64,000 nucleotides of DNA from SLLG01 sp964403935 (GTDB taxonomy: Bacteria > Verrucomicrobiota > Verrucomicrobiia > Opitutales > Oceanipulchritudinaceae): NCBI GenBank assembly GCA_964403935.1, contig CAYOIB010000004.1:1-64000 (forward strand), written 5' to 3'. Made by a program: the position numbers and the translations under genes. Below are positions 1 to 8,503 of the stretch, one piece after another. Position 1 is the first letter of the stretch. Every line of letters starts with the position of its first letter. A model generated the notes under the pieces. That model ran no database searches and was not told the origin of the DNA. It saw nothing but the letters and a program-made list of their open reading frames with translations.

Positions 1-2
1 AT

Positions 3-218
3 TCTGAAAAGGATCGTGATCTGACCTGGGCGACGCAGATCTTCGCATCTCTGGGATAACAAATCACGGACACTATCGAGGTGAACCTGGGTTCGGGAGC
101 CATAGTCACAGGGAAAGCACGACTGTTCTCTCGCGATTACGGGGATGGACGGAGGACTTCAAGTGGGCTGCGTTTTGAGGATGTTGCTGTTGAATTGGGC
201 CTGCAGTTTCACTTCTGA
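3..218 (+). pseudogene. C-terminal end of a probable outer-membrane beta-barrel protein, interrupted by a stop
   Basis: The third forward frame is open from the window edge to a TAA at 57-59, then open again to a TGA at 216-218. Both parts read as amphipathic beta strands (for example TDTIEVNLGSG and DVAVELGLQFHF), and the product ends in Phe, as is usual for barrels inserted by the BAM complex. One base change (TAA to TAC, giving LGYQITDT) would join the two parts. The upstream part lies outside the window, so the family cannot be named. It may be a true nonsense mutation about 52 codons from the end, a sequence error, or two unrelated bits. Confidence is low to moderate. Confidence 0.4.
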
Positions 219-300
219 ATGAGGATTCAGAGGTTCTAGGGTTTCAGGCAATTAAGAATCCCTTTGCCAGTGGCTTCGACGGGCGCTTGTGTTCGGCGGT

Positions 301-1587
301 ATGAACCGATTTTACGGGGAATTTGATTACGCTCATTTGCCGGGGAAGCGTCCGGAGGGAGATTACCGGAGCCCCTTTCAGATCGACCGTGACCGGGTCT
401 TGTTCTCCGCTCCTTTCCGCCAACTACAGTCAAAGACGCAGGTCTTTCAGTCGGGGGAATATGATTTTTACCGGACCCGCCTGACCCATACGATCGAAGT
501 CGCTCGAATTGGCCGCTCCATTGCGGAGTATTTGAACCATACCAGTGACCGTCTTCGCCCTGATTTTCAGATTGATTCGGACTTGGTGGAAGGCATTGGG
601 TTGGCGCACGACATAGGTCATCCTCCTTTCGGGCACATTGGAGAGCGAAAGCTTAACGAATTGATGGCAGCCCACGGTGGTTTCGAAGGTAATGCTCAGA
701 CGCTTCGCATCCTGACGGACTTGATCTATCCGCGCACCCGTCGGCCCTCGGGAATGAAGCCGACCCGTGCTTTTCTGGATGGGATCATGAAGTACAAGGC
801 GTTGCGGGCCGAGCGCTTCAAGTCGGAGGTGGGCGGTCATCCACCGCACAATCATTTTCTCTACGACGAGCAGGATCCCTTCAGGGCTTTTATTTTTGGC
901 GATGAGCAGCCCCCTCCGTTGAGTCCAGAAGCGTTCAATAGTCTCAAGAGCCTTGAATGCCAGATTATGGATTGGGCGGATGACACCGCTTACTCGCTCC
1001 ACGACATCGTCGATGGTGTCCAGGCGCGCTTCATTACGCCCGAATCTCTCCGCAACTGGGCCGATGGCCAGGAGGATTTGACCAGCTACCAACGCAACAT
1101 CCTTGAAGAGATGCTTGACGAGATCCGGCGTGGCGGCTTCGAGCCGCGTGTGAGCATGCGTATCGGGCAGTTCATCCACGCTTGTTCCCTTGTTCCTTGT
1201 GAATCTCCCTTGTCGGAGAAGACCAATCGCCATCGCTTCCGACTTGAGGTTGACCGGAAGGTGAGCGAGGTCTGTGACCTTCACAAACGCATCGCGACCG
1301 ATCTGATTTTCCGCTCTGCATCGCTGCAGCAGATCGAGTTCAAGGGAGGTTTTGTGCTGGAGCGGCTCTTCACCGCTTACTCGGAAAATTGCCTTCCGAA
1401 CGCCCGTCGTCGTCTCCGCATCCTGCCCGAGCCTTACGCCACCTGGGTGGATTTGGCGGAGTCGGATGGGCAGCGGGTTCGCTACCTCTGTGATTTCCTG
1501 TCGAACATGACGGACGCTCAGGCGATCCGGGCCTATAAGCGATTGTATGATGCCGACTTCGGCTCCGTTATGGATCCCTTTGCCTGA
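301..1587 (+). CDS. dgt: dGTPase-like HD-domain deoxynucleotide triphosphohydrolase
   Basis: Predicted to hydrolyse dGTP or other dNTPs to the deoxynucleoside and triphosphate in the cytoplasm. The HD metal site is visible: His in RLTHTIEV (about residue 63), His-Asp in GLAHDIGHPPFGH (about 103-104), and a distal Asp in ADDTAYSLHD. The N-terminal stretch YRSPFQIDRDR...SAPFRQLQSKTQV is typical of the dGTPase family. The length of about 428 residues fits the shorter type-2 dGTPases. I chose the ATG at 301; a GTG at 289 is in frame and would add four residues. It stands alone, convergent with the DAHP synthase gene 23 bases away. True substrate preference cannot be read from sequence. Confidence 0.9.
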   Translation: MNRFYGEFDYAHLPGKRPEGDYRSPFQIDRDRVLFSAPFRQLQSKTQVFQSGEYDFYRTRLTHTIEVARIGRSIAEYLNHTSDRLRPDFQIDSDLVEGIGLAHDIGHPPFGHIGERKLNELMAAHGGFEGNAQTLRILTDLIYPRTRRPSGMKPTRAFLDGIMKYKALRAERFKSEVGGHPPHNHFLYDEQDPFRAFIFGDEQPPPLSPEAFNSLKSLECQIMDWADDTAYSLHDIVDGVQARFITPESLRNWADGQEDLTSYQRNILEEMLDEIRRGGFEPRVSMRIGQFIHACSLVPCESPLSEKTNRHRFRLEVDRKVSEVCDLHKRIATDLIFRSASLQQIEFKGGFVLERLFTAYSENCLPNARRRLRILPEPYATWVDLAESDGQRVRYLCDFLSNMTDAQAIRAYKRLYDADFGSVMDPFA

Positions 1588-1610
1588 GAGGGTGCACCCT
1601 TAACCCCCTC

Positions 1611-2681
1611 TTATTGAAACCGGGGCGCAAGCGCTGTGTAGGCTTCGCGTAACATTTTCTCGGTCGTGGCCCAATCGATGCAGGCATCTGTGATAGACTG
1701 TCCGTAGACGAGATCTTCTTTTGGGCACGGGAACGACTGATTTCCCTGGACCAAGTTGCTCTCGATCATGGCTCCGATCATTGGGCTTTTCGGATCTGCG
1801 GCGGCTTGGGCAATGATCTGGCGAAAGACTTCGGGCTGACGGTTGTGGTCTTTCTCGCTATTGGCGTGGCTGCAGTCGACCATCACCGCCGGCGCACATC
1901 CGGCTTTGCTCAGGCGAGCGGCGGCGGCGTTCACGCTGGCAGCATCGTAGTTGGGGCCGTTGTCGCCTCCGCGCAGAATAACGTGTGTATTTGAGTTCCC
2001 TCGTGTCGTGATGGCGCAGGCCAGTCCTTGATGGCTGATGCCAAGGAACGTCTGTGATTGCGCCGCTGCCTTGATCGCATTGATGGCAACGTCGACGTTG
2101 CCGCTCGTCGAATTCTTGAAACCCAGCGGCATGGAGAGCCCGCTCGCCATCTGGCGGTGAGTCTGCGATTCGGTCGTGCGTGCGCCGATGGCCGACCACG
2201 AGACAAGATCCGCAATGTATTGTGGTGTGATGGGATCGAGCAGCTCCGTGGCCGTGGGCAGGCCCAGCCGGAGAATCTCCAGGAGAAAGGTTCGCGCCCG
2301 CTTCAGTCCTTCGGGAATCTTGCAGGACCCATCCAGATCCGGATCCATGATCAGGCCTTTCCAGCCCACAGTCGTCCGCGGCTTCTCGAAGTAAACCCGC
2401 ATCACCAGGTAGAGGCGGTCCTGCAGCTCCTCTGCCAGTTTAGCCAGACGTTTTGCGTATTCCAACCCGGCTTCCGTGTCGTGGATCGAGCACGGCCCGA
2501 CCACCACGAGGATTCGGCGATCATCACCAAAAATGATCCGGTTCAAGGCCTCCCGCGACCCCACAACAACACGCGCGGCTGCGTCATCGCGCAGGATCTG
2601 GCGTCCGAGGTACTCCGGTGCCGGGAGAACAGCTGAGTCAACGACATTGATATCAGAAACTAAGGGAGAAGAAAGACTCAT
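1611..2681 (-). CDS. aroG: 3-deoxy-7-phosphoheptulonate (DAHP) synthase, class I AroF/G/H type
   Basis: Catalyses condensation of phosphoenolpyruvate with erythrose 4-phosphate, the first step of the shikimate pathway. The metal ligands of the AroFGH family are all present: Cys in VVGPCSIHD (about residue 64), His in DCSHAN, Glu in MIESNL and Asp near the C-terminus in ITDACIDW. The PEP-site segment FEKPRTTVGWKG is intact. The frame stays open 40 codons upstream, but the ATG at 2681 begins a normal family N-terminus (MSLSSP) and gives about 356 residues, the usual size. No good ribosome-binding site is seen. The three feedback subtypes (Phe, Tyr, Trp) cannot be told apart with confidence, so the symbol is nominal. 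Confidence 0.93.
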   Translation of the reverse strand: MSLSSPLVSDINVVDSAVLPAPEYLGRQILRDDAAARVVVGSREALNRIIFGDDRRILVVVGPCSIHDTEAGLEYAKRLAKLAEELQDRLYLVMRVYFEKPRTTVGWKGLIMDPDLDGSCKIPEGLKRARTFLLEILRLGLPTATELLDPITPQYIADLVSWSAIGARTTESQTHRQMASGLSMPLGFKNSTSGNVDVAINAIKAAAQSQTFLGISHQGLACAITTRGNSNTHVILRGGDNGPNYDAASVNAAAARLSKAGCAPAVMVDCSHANSEKDHNRQPEVFRQIIAQAAADPKSPMIGAMIESNLVQGNQSFPCPKEDLVYGQSITDACIDWATTEKMLREAYTALAPRFQ

Positions 2682-2810
2682 GATGAATTGGACTGGTGCC
2701 GCATGCCCCGTGCAACAAGGGCCTCGACTTGAGCTCTTAAAAAAGGTCAGAGCATGCGGTGCGCCCTCCTGAGGTGCAAGCCTTTGCCTCCCTTTCTGCA
2801 CGAAAAGGGG

Positions 2811-2839
2811 TTGACGAAGGGGTATCCCCTGTCATTTTC
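2811..2839 (+). promoter_or_regulatory. candidate promoter for tRNA-Ala
   Basis: TTGACG at 2811-2816 is followed 17 bases later by ATTTTC at 2834-2839, placing a start a few bases before the mature tRNA at 2852. The -10 is poor. The spacer holds a small inverted repeat, AGGGG-TAT-CCCCT. The same TTGACG hexamer lies 45 bases before tRNA-Phe at 40386. Confidence 0.35.
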
Positions 2840-2851
2840 CACGATCTGTTT

Positions 2852-2927
2852 GGGGCCGTAGCTCAGTTGGAAGAGCGCTTGCATGGCATGCAAGAGGTCG
2901 TCGGTTCGATCCCGATCGGCTCCACCA
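2852..2927 (+). tRNA. tRNA-Ala, anticodon GGC
   Basis: A complete 76-base cloverleaf. The acceptor stem pairs GGGGCCG (2852-2858) with CGGCTCC (2917-2923), with one G-T pair. The anticodon stem CTTGC/GCAAG (2878-2882, 2890-2894) encloses the loop ATGGCAT, so the anticodon is GGC at 2885-2887. The D arm (GCTCAGTTGGAAGAGC) and T arm (GTTCGATCC) are standard. CCA is encoded at 2925-2927. It is followed by a short T-run. Confidence 0.97.
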
Positions 2928-3132
2928 TTTTTCGATTCCCCGTCGCGGCACGGGATGTGCGCCAGAGGCTGGGGGCTTGATTTAGCTTCACGCGTGGTGC
3001 GTGTTGTTTTTATCGCTGATAAGCGTTGGTATCTTGCAAAGGCTCCCCTGTGTTTTCCTGCCTGAGCTGCCGGAGGTGGCAGTGGGTTTGGCGGAGGGTT
3101 CCTCTTGGCTTAGACCGTCGACCGGAGGCTTA

Positions 3133-5145
3133 TCAAGGTGTGAGCCTTGAGGGGCTCGACTCTACATGGGCAGACTGGTCGTCGAACTGGAGGGTGAGAC
3201 TGGACGCCGTTTGACCGGGCAGGGTGATTGATAGGCTGACGCGGCGGTTGGGGTGGAAGGTGGCTGTGAAATCAGGCGCAGGGGCATCGGGATTGGCGAG
3301 GAGCCAGACAAGGCGGAGCGGTCGACGAAACGGGAACGTGTAGGTGCGTTGGAGGGCGGGGAGTCTGGTGTTGTAGCTCGGGCTGAACCATCCTGCGACG
3401 GGATCAGTCAGGCCGCGCTGATCCAGGATCTGAGGGGCGTCCGGACTATCGAAGGCAATGAGCTGGACGACTGTGTCGGCCTCGCTGGCGGTGATGGAAG
3501 GATGAAAGTTCCAGATGGCCTCAGCGACGTTTGGGCCAAAAGCAATGAGCTCGTCGACGATGACGGCGTAGTCGGCTGAAACCTGCCAAACCGCGCGGGT
3601 ATGGCAGGAGCGTCCCTGGCCATGCATTGGGCGGGGCGGGTAGCTGGCACGGGCCGCCGCGATTGGAAGATCGAGATCCACAAAAACGGGCAGGGGCGTG
3701 GTGACCGTCCGGGGCGGATGTGTGGTCATGGTCCCATTCAGAAGGACTACATTATGGGCTCTCGGACCAGAGAAGTAGTCTTTCCATGGGCCCGGCTGAT
3801 AGAGGTACCTTCCGCTATCGGAGAGAAGCGAGCGGCCTCCTGCGAAGAAGGTGACATTCAAGCGATCTTCGTGTTGATGGGCTGCTCCGTGGGGACCCAT
3901 GTCGAAGAAAAGCCAGCCAGCCTCGGGGGTCCAGTCCGTGCGGAAGACAGCCTGACCGGCGTAACTAAAGTAGCGACTGGGGCTCCCTTCAGGAGGCGAT
4001 CCAGCTTGCCCTCCTGAGAGGATGTAGCGCCAGTCGGGGCGGGAGAAGTCGTCACTGGCCTCAGCGGCTATCAGGAAGTTGAATTCCGCATCGGAGGCAT
4101 TGTTCATCGGGCCCCACCCATCTGGCCGAGAGACCTCGATAAAGTAGTTCCACATGGACTCGACTCGTTCGGCAAGGGCTTTGGCGGCAGGGGCTTCCCG
4201 GTCGGCCAGAAGGGGCAAGAGCGGCTGCAGGCTGGTCAAAGTAACGCGCTGATAATGATTGGTCAGCTCTGTGTAGCTGCCATCCGGATAAACTTGGCGC
4301 TGCGATTCTCGATCGAGGGTATCAATTGCCCGGTCAAGCCAGTGCGGCGACTGTTTGAACTCCGGCCAGGCTGCTGCGAGAGAAGCCAGGGCCATCTTCT
4401 CGGTGATCAGGTGGTTGCCTCCCCAGAAGGAGGCAAACCGATCCAGCTTTTCGGCGTGATCTGGAAGGGCTGCCAACATTGCGAGAAGGGCGGGTCCATT
4501 CCGTTCGGGGTCTTTTCGAAGGTATTCAAAAGTCGGGATCCATGCATTCAGGATGCGTCGGGCCGCTTCAAGAGGGCGCCAGGGGGGGGAGAAGCTCAGG
4601 CGGCCGGGAAAGGGGTTGTTGGCGGTCCAGTCTATCAAGAGTTCGGATACTTTTGAGAGGTATCGATCCTCACCGGTCGCCTCATGAGCTGCCAGGAGCT
4701 CGATGAGGAAGAAATGCCGGTTTAGAAGCCATACCCATTCCTTGTCGCCCCGCGGCCCCCGGGCCAGCCAGTCCAGTTCGCCCGAAGGCTTCCGGGGTTG
4801 GCGGGCAGTGAGGCCTTGCAAGGTGAAACGATCTTCGAGAGCGTCCTGTCCGCGTTTCCGGAAATCGGCGGGTTGTGTCAGTTGAGAAGCGAGCCCCGGA
4901 GGTGTGGGGCGGTTGCTGAAGTAAATCAGGAGCGCCTGGAGCGCTTCCGGGTAGTCCCTCTTTAAATAATGATCACGCGCTGTTTCAAGGCCCGGACGGG
5001 TTAGGTCGAGGGCGGCGAAGAGGGTCTGGACCTGAGCCTCATCGAGCCGGGCCGCCTGTAGGAGGTCCGCTGGATTCTGGCTCCATAGAGGCGCCAAACC
5101 CAGAAGCAGAAGAGCCATCGGGAGAACAAGGCGCAACTTGCTCAC
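3133..5145 (-). CDS. secreted heparinase II/III family polysaccharide lyase
   Basis: Predicted periplasmic or exported lyase of a uronic-acid polysaccharide. The N-terminus (SKLRLVLPMALLLLGLAPLWSQ) is a clear signal peptide. An alpha/alpha-toroid segment follows, including the motif SYTELTNHYQ, which holds plausible catalytic His/Tyr residues. The C-terminal beta-sandwich contains the family metal or active-site stretch GAAHQHEDRLNVTFFAGG followed by LLSDSGRYLY. About 670 residues, as expected. I chose the GTG at 5145 because it overlaps the stop of the upstream gene (GTGA) and places the signal peptide at the start; an in-frame ATG at 5253 would bury it. Substrate (heparan, alginate or other) is not decidable from sequence. 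It may feed the uronate locus further along, but that is inference. Confidence 0.85.
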   Translation of the reverse strand: MSKLRLVLPMALLLLGLAPLWSQNPADLLQAARLDEAQVQTLFAALDLTRPGLETARDHYLKRDYPEALQALLIYFSNRPTPPGLASQLTQPADFRKRGQDALEDRFTLQGLTARQPRKPSGELDWLARGPRGDKEWVWLLNRHFFLIELLAAHEATGEDRYLSKVSELLIDWTANNPFPGRLSFSPPWRPLEAARRILNAWIPTFEYLRKDPERNGPALLAMLAALPDHAEKLDRFASFWGGNHLITEKMALASLAAAWPEFKQSPHWLDRAIDTLDRESQRQVYPDGSYTELTNHYQRVTLTSLQPLLPLLADREAPAAKALAERVESMWNYFIEVSRPDGWGPMNNASDAEFNFLIAAEASDDFSRPDWRYILSGGQAGSPPEGSPSRYFSYAGQAVFRTDWTPEAGWLFFDMGPHGAAHQHEDRLNVTFFAGGRSLLSDSGRYLYQPGPWKDYFSGPRAHNVVLLNGTMTTHPPRTVTTPLPVFVDLDLPIAAARASYPPRPMHGQGRSCHTRAVWQVSADYAVIVDELIAFGPNVAEAIWNFHPSITASEADTVVQLIAFDSPDAPQILDQRGLTDPVAGWFSPSYNTRLPALQRTYTFPFRRPLRLVWLLANPDAPAPDFTATFHPNRRVSLSITLPGQTASSLTLQFDDQSAHVESSPSRLTP

Positions 5146-5420
5146 GGGCGAGGTCCCGGTGCGGTGTCGCACAGTTTTCCGAGAGGTTTGGCGAAAAGGC
5201 AGAGAAGAAGGCCCAAGAACCCCCCGACAAGCGGTCGGAAAAGCTGCTGCCAAAAGAAGTAGCCTAGGTAGCTGGGATCGAAGTCAAAGAAACTGTCTGC
5301 CACATTCCCGACAAGCTGCCACAGGGCGACGACGGCAAGAAGGGTACCGGCAATGCGGAGAAGGGTCGCTGCCAGCAACGCATTGGAGGCAGGAGGGGTA
5401 ATAGGCGAATCTGACCGCAT
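5142..5420 (-). CDS. small two-helix membrane protein
   Basis: A 92-residue protein with two hydrophobic segments, about residues 14-40 (LLAATLLRIAGTLLAVVALW) and 60-78 (LVGGFLGLLLCLFA), separated by an aromatic-rich loop (DSFFDFDPSYLGYFFWQQ). I do not recognise the family. Its stop overlaps the GTG start of the heparinase-family gene by four bases, so the two are probably translationally coupled. The DUF374 acyltransferase gene lies 92 bases upstream on the same strand. Real-gene status rests on the coupling and the coherent membrane pattern. Confidence 0.6.
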   Translation of the reverse strand: MRSDSPITPPASNALLAATLLRIAGTLLAVVALWQLVGNVADSFFDFDPSYLGYFFWQQLFRPLVGGFLGLLLCLFAKPLGKLCDTAPGPRP

Positions 5421-5512
5421 GATAGGGCTATTTCTGACGGATCCGAAAAGCCCTGCAAGCGGGAAGCGAGCCTTCTTGTCCGGATGGTGTCACTTACGGA
5501 ACGCGGATGGGC

Positions 5513-6235
5513 TCAAGTGCCCTCGGCGTCTGCGTCAATTGCCTGCAGTTGAGCGTACCAATGGGCAATTGCTTCGGCCTCCCCGGAGTAGGCGTCGGTA
5601 TTATAAGGCGGAAGCACCCGGAGCCGGACATCGACCCGGGAGAAGGGGAAGGGCACGAGGTGCCGGTCCCAGGTTTTCAGGCGGAAGGCAGCGCGCGCAT
5701 TGGGAATAATGAAGACCAGAGGGACTTGTGCTTGTCGGGCGATGACCAGAGCACCCCGCTTGATGACATTCCGCGGGCCGCTGGGACCGTCGGGGGTGAT
5801 GGCGACGTCATAACCCGTCCGGAGCTCTCGAATGAGTTCCCGGGCCGCCGCAATTCCGCGGCGGCTGCTACTGCCGCGCACGATCCGAAATCCGACATGC
5901 TCATAGAAGGCGACCTCCCAAGCTGCCATTCGACTTGGGCTGATGAGAGCAGAGACCTTCGTCGGATCAAAAAACCGCATCGCCATAATGGGCGCCAGAA
6001 GGGAGCGGCTGTGCCAGCTGATAAAGAGGCGGGGGGCGGTGGTGGAAGCAGCCAAAGCCGCATCCTCATCCGTCATCCGCAGCCGCAGCGAACGAAGGTA
6101 GAGCCAGAAAATCCAGGCAAGTGGCACAAATACCCATCGGCGCCAACCGCTCAGGCGAAAGACGGTCCCACGCTCGAACGGTCGAGCCCGGGACGCTCCC
6201 ACCCTTGGCTGAGACTGGAGGGGCTCGCGATCCAT
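5513..6235 (-). CDS. DUF374 lysophospholipid-acyltransferase-like protein
   Basis: Member of the DUF374 family, related to the lipid A and phospholipid acyltransferases (LPLAT fold), acting at the inner membrane. The motifs seen are an N-terminal membrane anchor (FVPLAWIFWLYL), the block RLFISWHSRSLLAPI, GFRIVRGSSSRRG, and the acceptor-site motif ITPDGPSGPRNVIKRG. From the ATG at 6235 the protein is about 240 residues, normal for the family. The frame continues to an ATG at 6442, but those 69 residues are polar and unlike any family N-terminus. It heads a minus-strand group with the small membrane protein and the heparinase. The acyl donor and acceptor are unknown; a role in envelope lipid or lipoglycan acylation is inferred. 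Confidence 0.82.
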   Translation of the reverse strand: MDREPLQSQPRVGASRARPFERGTVFRLSGWRRWVFVPLAWIFWLYLRSLRLRMTDEDAALAASTTAPRLFISWHSRSLLAPIMAMRFFDPTKVSALISPSRMAAWEVAFYEHVGFRIVRGSSSRRGIAAARELIRELRTGYDVAITPDGPSGPRNVIKRGALVIARQAQVPLVFIIPNARAAFRLKTWDRHLVPFPFSRVDVRLRVLPPYNTDAYSGEAEAIAHWYAQLQAIDADAEGT

Positions 6236-6733
6236 CAAGACGCAAAGGTTGGTCTTTGCAGAGCGCGGCGCGAGCCAAACTGCGAGGGTGGGAAGGGATT
6301 CCGGAAAAAGTTCAATCTTTGCTGCATCCGATTCTCGCGCGGCAACGTATCTAGGGTTGAGCACGATCGCTCGCCGTTCTTTACCATCGCTTTGGATTCG
6401 AAAGCTCCGCTCCCTCCGGTTAGGATCGTATGATCCGTTCAAGGCCCCGGAGAGAGACGGATGGAATTCCCCCCAACGAGTGGAGCCGTTGGGTCAGGAT
6501 CATTTCGGTATGCCACCCTGATGCCTGCCGATTCTGACTCGATAATACCTGACCTGACGTGCTCCCTCATTATTTGATCCATCTTGCTTACAGTTTCCCA
6601 CCCGGGCGGGACATCCCCCCCCTTTGTCTCGCCCATCAGGGCTTTTGCCCTGAGACGACCCGAGGGAGTGCCGGTTTTCAAGCCGGCACTCCTCATCGTC
6701 CTTTGGCAGAAAAAGGTTTTCTCTGGATGGGAG
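6236..6733 (+). other. 498-base intergenic region between divergent genes
   Basis: This stretch separates the DUF374 gene (minus) from the sigma factor gene (plus) and must hold both promoters. I see no convincing gene in it: the in-frame upstream extensions of both flanking genes have poor, polar composition. The one clear structure is the inverted repeat at 6665-6692, annotated separately. No strong -35/-10 pair could be assigned. Confidence 0.5.
6665..6692. repeat. perfect 10-bp-stem hairpin in the sigma factor leader
   Basis: GGAGTGCCGG (6665-6674) and CCGGCACTCC (6683-6692) pair perfectly around an 8-base loop. It lies 41 bases before the sigma factor start. There is no T-run on either strand, so it does not look like an intrinsic terminator. 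It could be a leader structure, a protein site, or one copy of a dispersed REP-like element. Confidence 0.6.
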
Positions 6734-7333
6734 ATGGGTAACGTTACATCTGTGGAGCTTGATTCCAAAGCACCGATCGAAGAGCGCGAGCGAGCAGTAG
6801 CGCTGATACGGGCCATAGCCGCAGGGAACAAGGAAGCCCTGCGTCGGCTCTATGAGCAATACCACCGCATCCTTTTTGGTACCCTTCTTCGGATTCTGAA
6901 TCGACCGGAAGCGGCCGAAGAGGTTCTGCAGGATACCTTTGTCCGAGCATGGAAGTCTGCCGCCCTTTATGATCCCTCCCGGGCATCACCTTTGGGATGG
7001 TTGATCATGATGGCCCGGAGCTTGGCGATTGATCGAATTCGTCGCCGTGCGCGCCAGCCCGAAACGGAGGATCTCGCCCCGCTTGAGCAAATGCTTACGT
7101 CGAATGAGTTGTCTGCCGATGAGTTGGCTGAGTTGGGTGAACGGGCCCGGCACCTCCATCAGCTGCTGGATTGCTTGCCCTTCGAGCAGCGCCGCTCCAT
7201 CGAACTCGCTTTTTTCAAAGGATACTCCCAGAGTGAGATTTCCAAGGCCACAAACCGCCCTTTGGGATCCGTCAAATCCGATATCCGTCGCGGGCTCATT
7301 CGCCTTCGAAAGTTTCTTTCCCAGCACACGTGA
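6734..7333 (+). CDS. ECF-type RNA polymerase sigma factor
   Basis: Directs RNA polymerase to an alternative promoter set, and is probably held inactive by the membrane anti-sigma factor encoded next. Region 2 runs from about residue 35 to 105 (LYEQYHRILFGTLLRIL, PEAAEEVLQDTFVRAW, WLIMMARSLAIDRIRRR). Region 4 covers about 145-195 (LPFEQRRSIELAFFKGYSQ, then EISKATNRPLGSVKSDIRRG). It has 199 residues from the ATG at 6734. The frame is open upstream to an ATG at 6584, but that extension is unlike any sigma factor. It overlaps the anti-sigma gene by four bases (GTGA). It belongs to the SigK/SigL-like group that pairs with RskA proteins. Confidence 0.92.
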   Translation: MGNVTSVELDSKAPIEERERAVALIRAIAAGNKEALRRLYEQYHRILFGTLLRILNRPEAAEEVLQDTFVRAWKSAALYDPSRASPLGWLIMMARSLAIDRIRRRARQPETEDLAPLEQMLTSNELSADELAELGERARHLHQLLDCLPFEQRRSIELAFFKGYSQSEISKATNRPLGSVKSDIRRGLIRLRKFLSQHT

Positions 7334-8502
7334 TTTCCCCATCGCAACTAGACGAACAGGCTGCGCTCCATGCCCTCGACCTTTTGGAGGGTGCGGAGCG
7401 GGATCTGTTCTTGCGCAGGCTCCAGAAGGATGCCGCCTTAGGTGCCCTTGTGGACGCTTACCGCGAGGCGCTTGCCCAGGCCACCGCAGCCAGTACCCGT
7501 CCCCAGTCACCAGAAAGCGACGTCTTTGCTCGCATTCTGGAACGGGTCAATGCCCCTGAAGCGCTCCAACCTCCGGCGGATGTCGCTATTTTCCCCGAAC
7601 CGAGCCTTCCGCAGGCCGTTCGCGGTCGCTGGCTTCCGGCGGTGACCTGGCTCTGGCCCGCGGCGGCCTTGTTCATGCTTGGGATCAACTTCTATCTGGT
7701 CTGGCTGGTGGTGGAGGCTCGCGAGCAGGCCCAGGCCTTCGCCGACCAAGCGATGGCGGAGGCCGGGGAGTGGGTCATCAACCCGGAATGGCTGGATCGC
7801 TTACAGCTTCCACGAGATCCCGGGCAATTGGCTCAATACCTGGAAACGATGGCGAGTGAGCGAGAGCATTTGCAGGCACTCGCGGCGCAAGGAGCAAGTG
7901 CCGAAGAGCAAATTGTTTGGCTGGAAGCACGAAACCAGGAGCTGCTGGCGGAGCGCGACCAAGCGGAGTTGGTTTATGGTGAACTCGCTCGCCGCGCCGC
8001 GCCCTTGGTTGACGGTGCCGCGGGCTATGCCCGGTACACGATTATGGAACTGGCGCGAGATGATCTCTGGGCATCAATGAGCGTGGACCAGATTATCCAG
8101 TTCAGCCGCGATGGTACGGATCTTTCCGGATCCTTTTCTTCTTTTACTAACGGGGCTTCTTTATCGGTGAATCTTCCGGAAGGTGAGCCTTACGCCATCT
8201 CCCACTTTGACGAGATCAGTGGTCGGGGGGAGATGTATTTGGTGAATTTACCGGAGACGGCCGAAGGGAGGCACCTGCACCTTTGGATGCGCGACGCGCT
8301 TGGAGATGGGCGGTACATCCCAATCGGACCGATCCCCCAGGGCCATCCAGGGCAGGAGCTTTCAATCACATTTGATGTTGCCGGCGAACCGATCACGCCA
8401 GTTGAGATGATTGTGACTGACGAACCGGGGCCCCATCCGGTTCAGCCCGTTGGTCCTATTGTCCTTCGAGGGCCTTCGGCTGTGTCTTCGCAGGTTGATT
8501 GA
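7330..8502 (+). CDS. RskA-like membrane anti-sigma factor
   Basis: Likely sequesters the upstream sigma factor at the inner membrane. The N-terminal 50 residues (QLDEQAALHALDLLEGAERD) match the zinc-less anti-sigma domain of RskA/RslA proteins. One transmembrane helix is predicted at about 104-127 (WLWPAAALFMLGINFYLVWL). A coiled-coil stretch follows at about 128-225. The C-terminal periplasmic domain (RHLHLWMRDALGDGRYIPIG ... GQELSITFDVAGEPITPVEMIVTDEPG) matches the anti-sigma-K C-terminal domain. The start is a GTG at 7330 that overlaps the sigma gene stop (GTGA), implying coupled translation and matched stoichiometry. The long coiled-coil linker is larger than in actinobacterial RskA. Confidence 0.87.
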   Translation: MISPSQLDEQAALHALDLLEGAERDLFLRRLQKDAALGALVDAYREALAQATAASTRPQSPESDVFARILERVNAPEALQPPADVAIFPEPSLPQAVRGRWLPAVTWLWPAAALFMLGINFYLVWLVVEAREQAQAFADQAMAEAGEWVINPEWLDRLQLPRDPGQLAQYLETMASEREHLQALAAQGASAEEQIVWLEARNQELLAERDQAELVYGELARRAAPLVDGAAGYARYTIMELARDDLWASMSVDQIIQFSRDGTDLSGSFSSFTNGASLSVNLPEGEPYAISHFDEISGRGEMYLVNLPETAEGRHLHLWMRDALGDGRYIPIGPIPQGHPGQELSITFDVAGEPITPVEMIVTDEPGPHPVQPVGPIVLRGPSAVSSQVD

Positions 8503-8503
8503 G

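Noticed and set aside
430..1284. 284-codon open frame antisense to the dGTPase-like gene
   Set aside because: It mirrors codon bias of the real gene on the other strand and shows no family pattern.
1589..1600. 12-bp palindrome AGGGTGCACCCT after the dGTPase-like gene
   Set aside because: No loop and no T-run; too short to call a terminator or operator.
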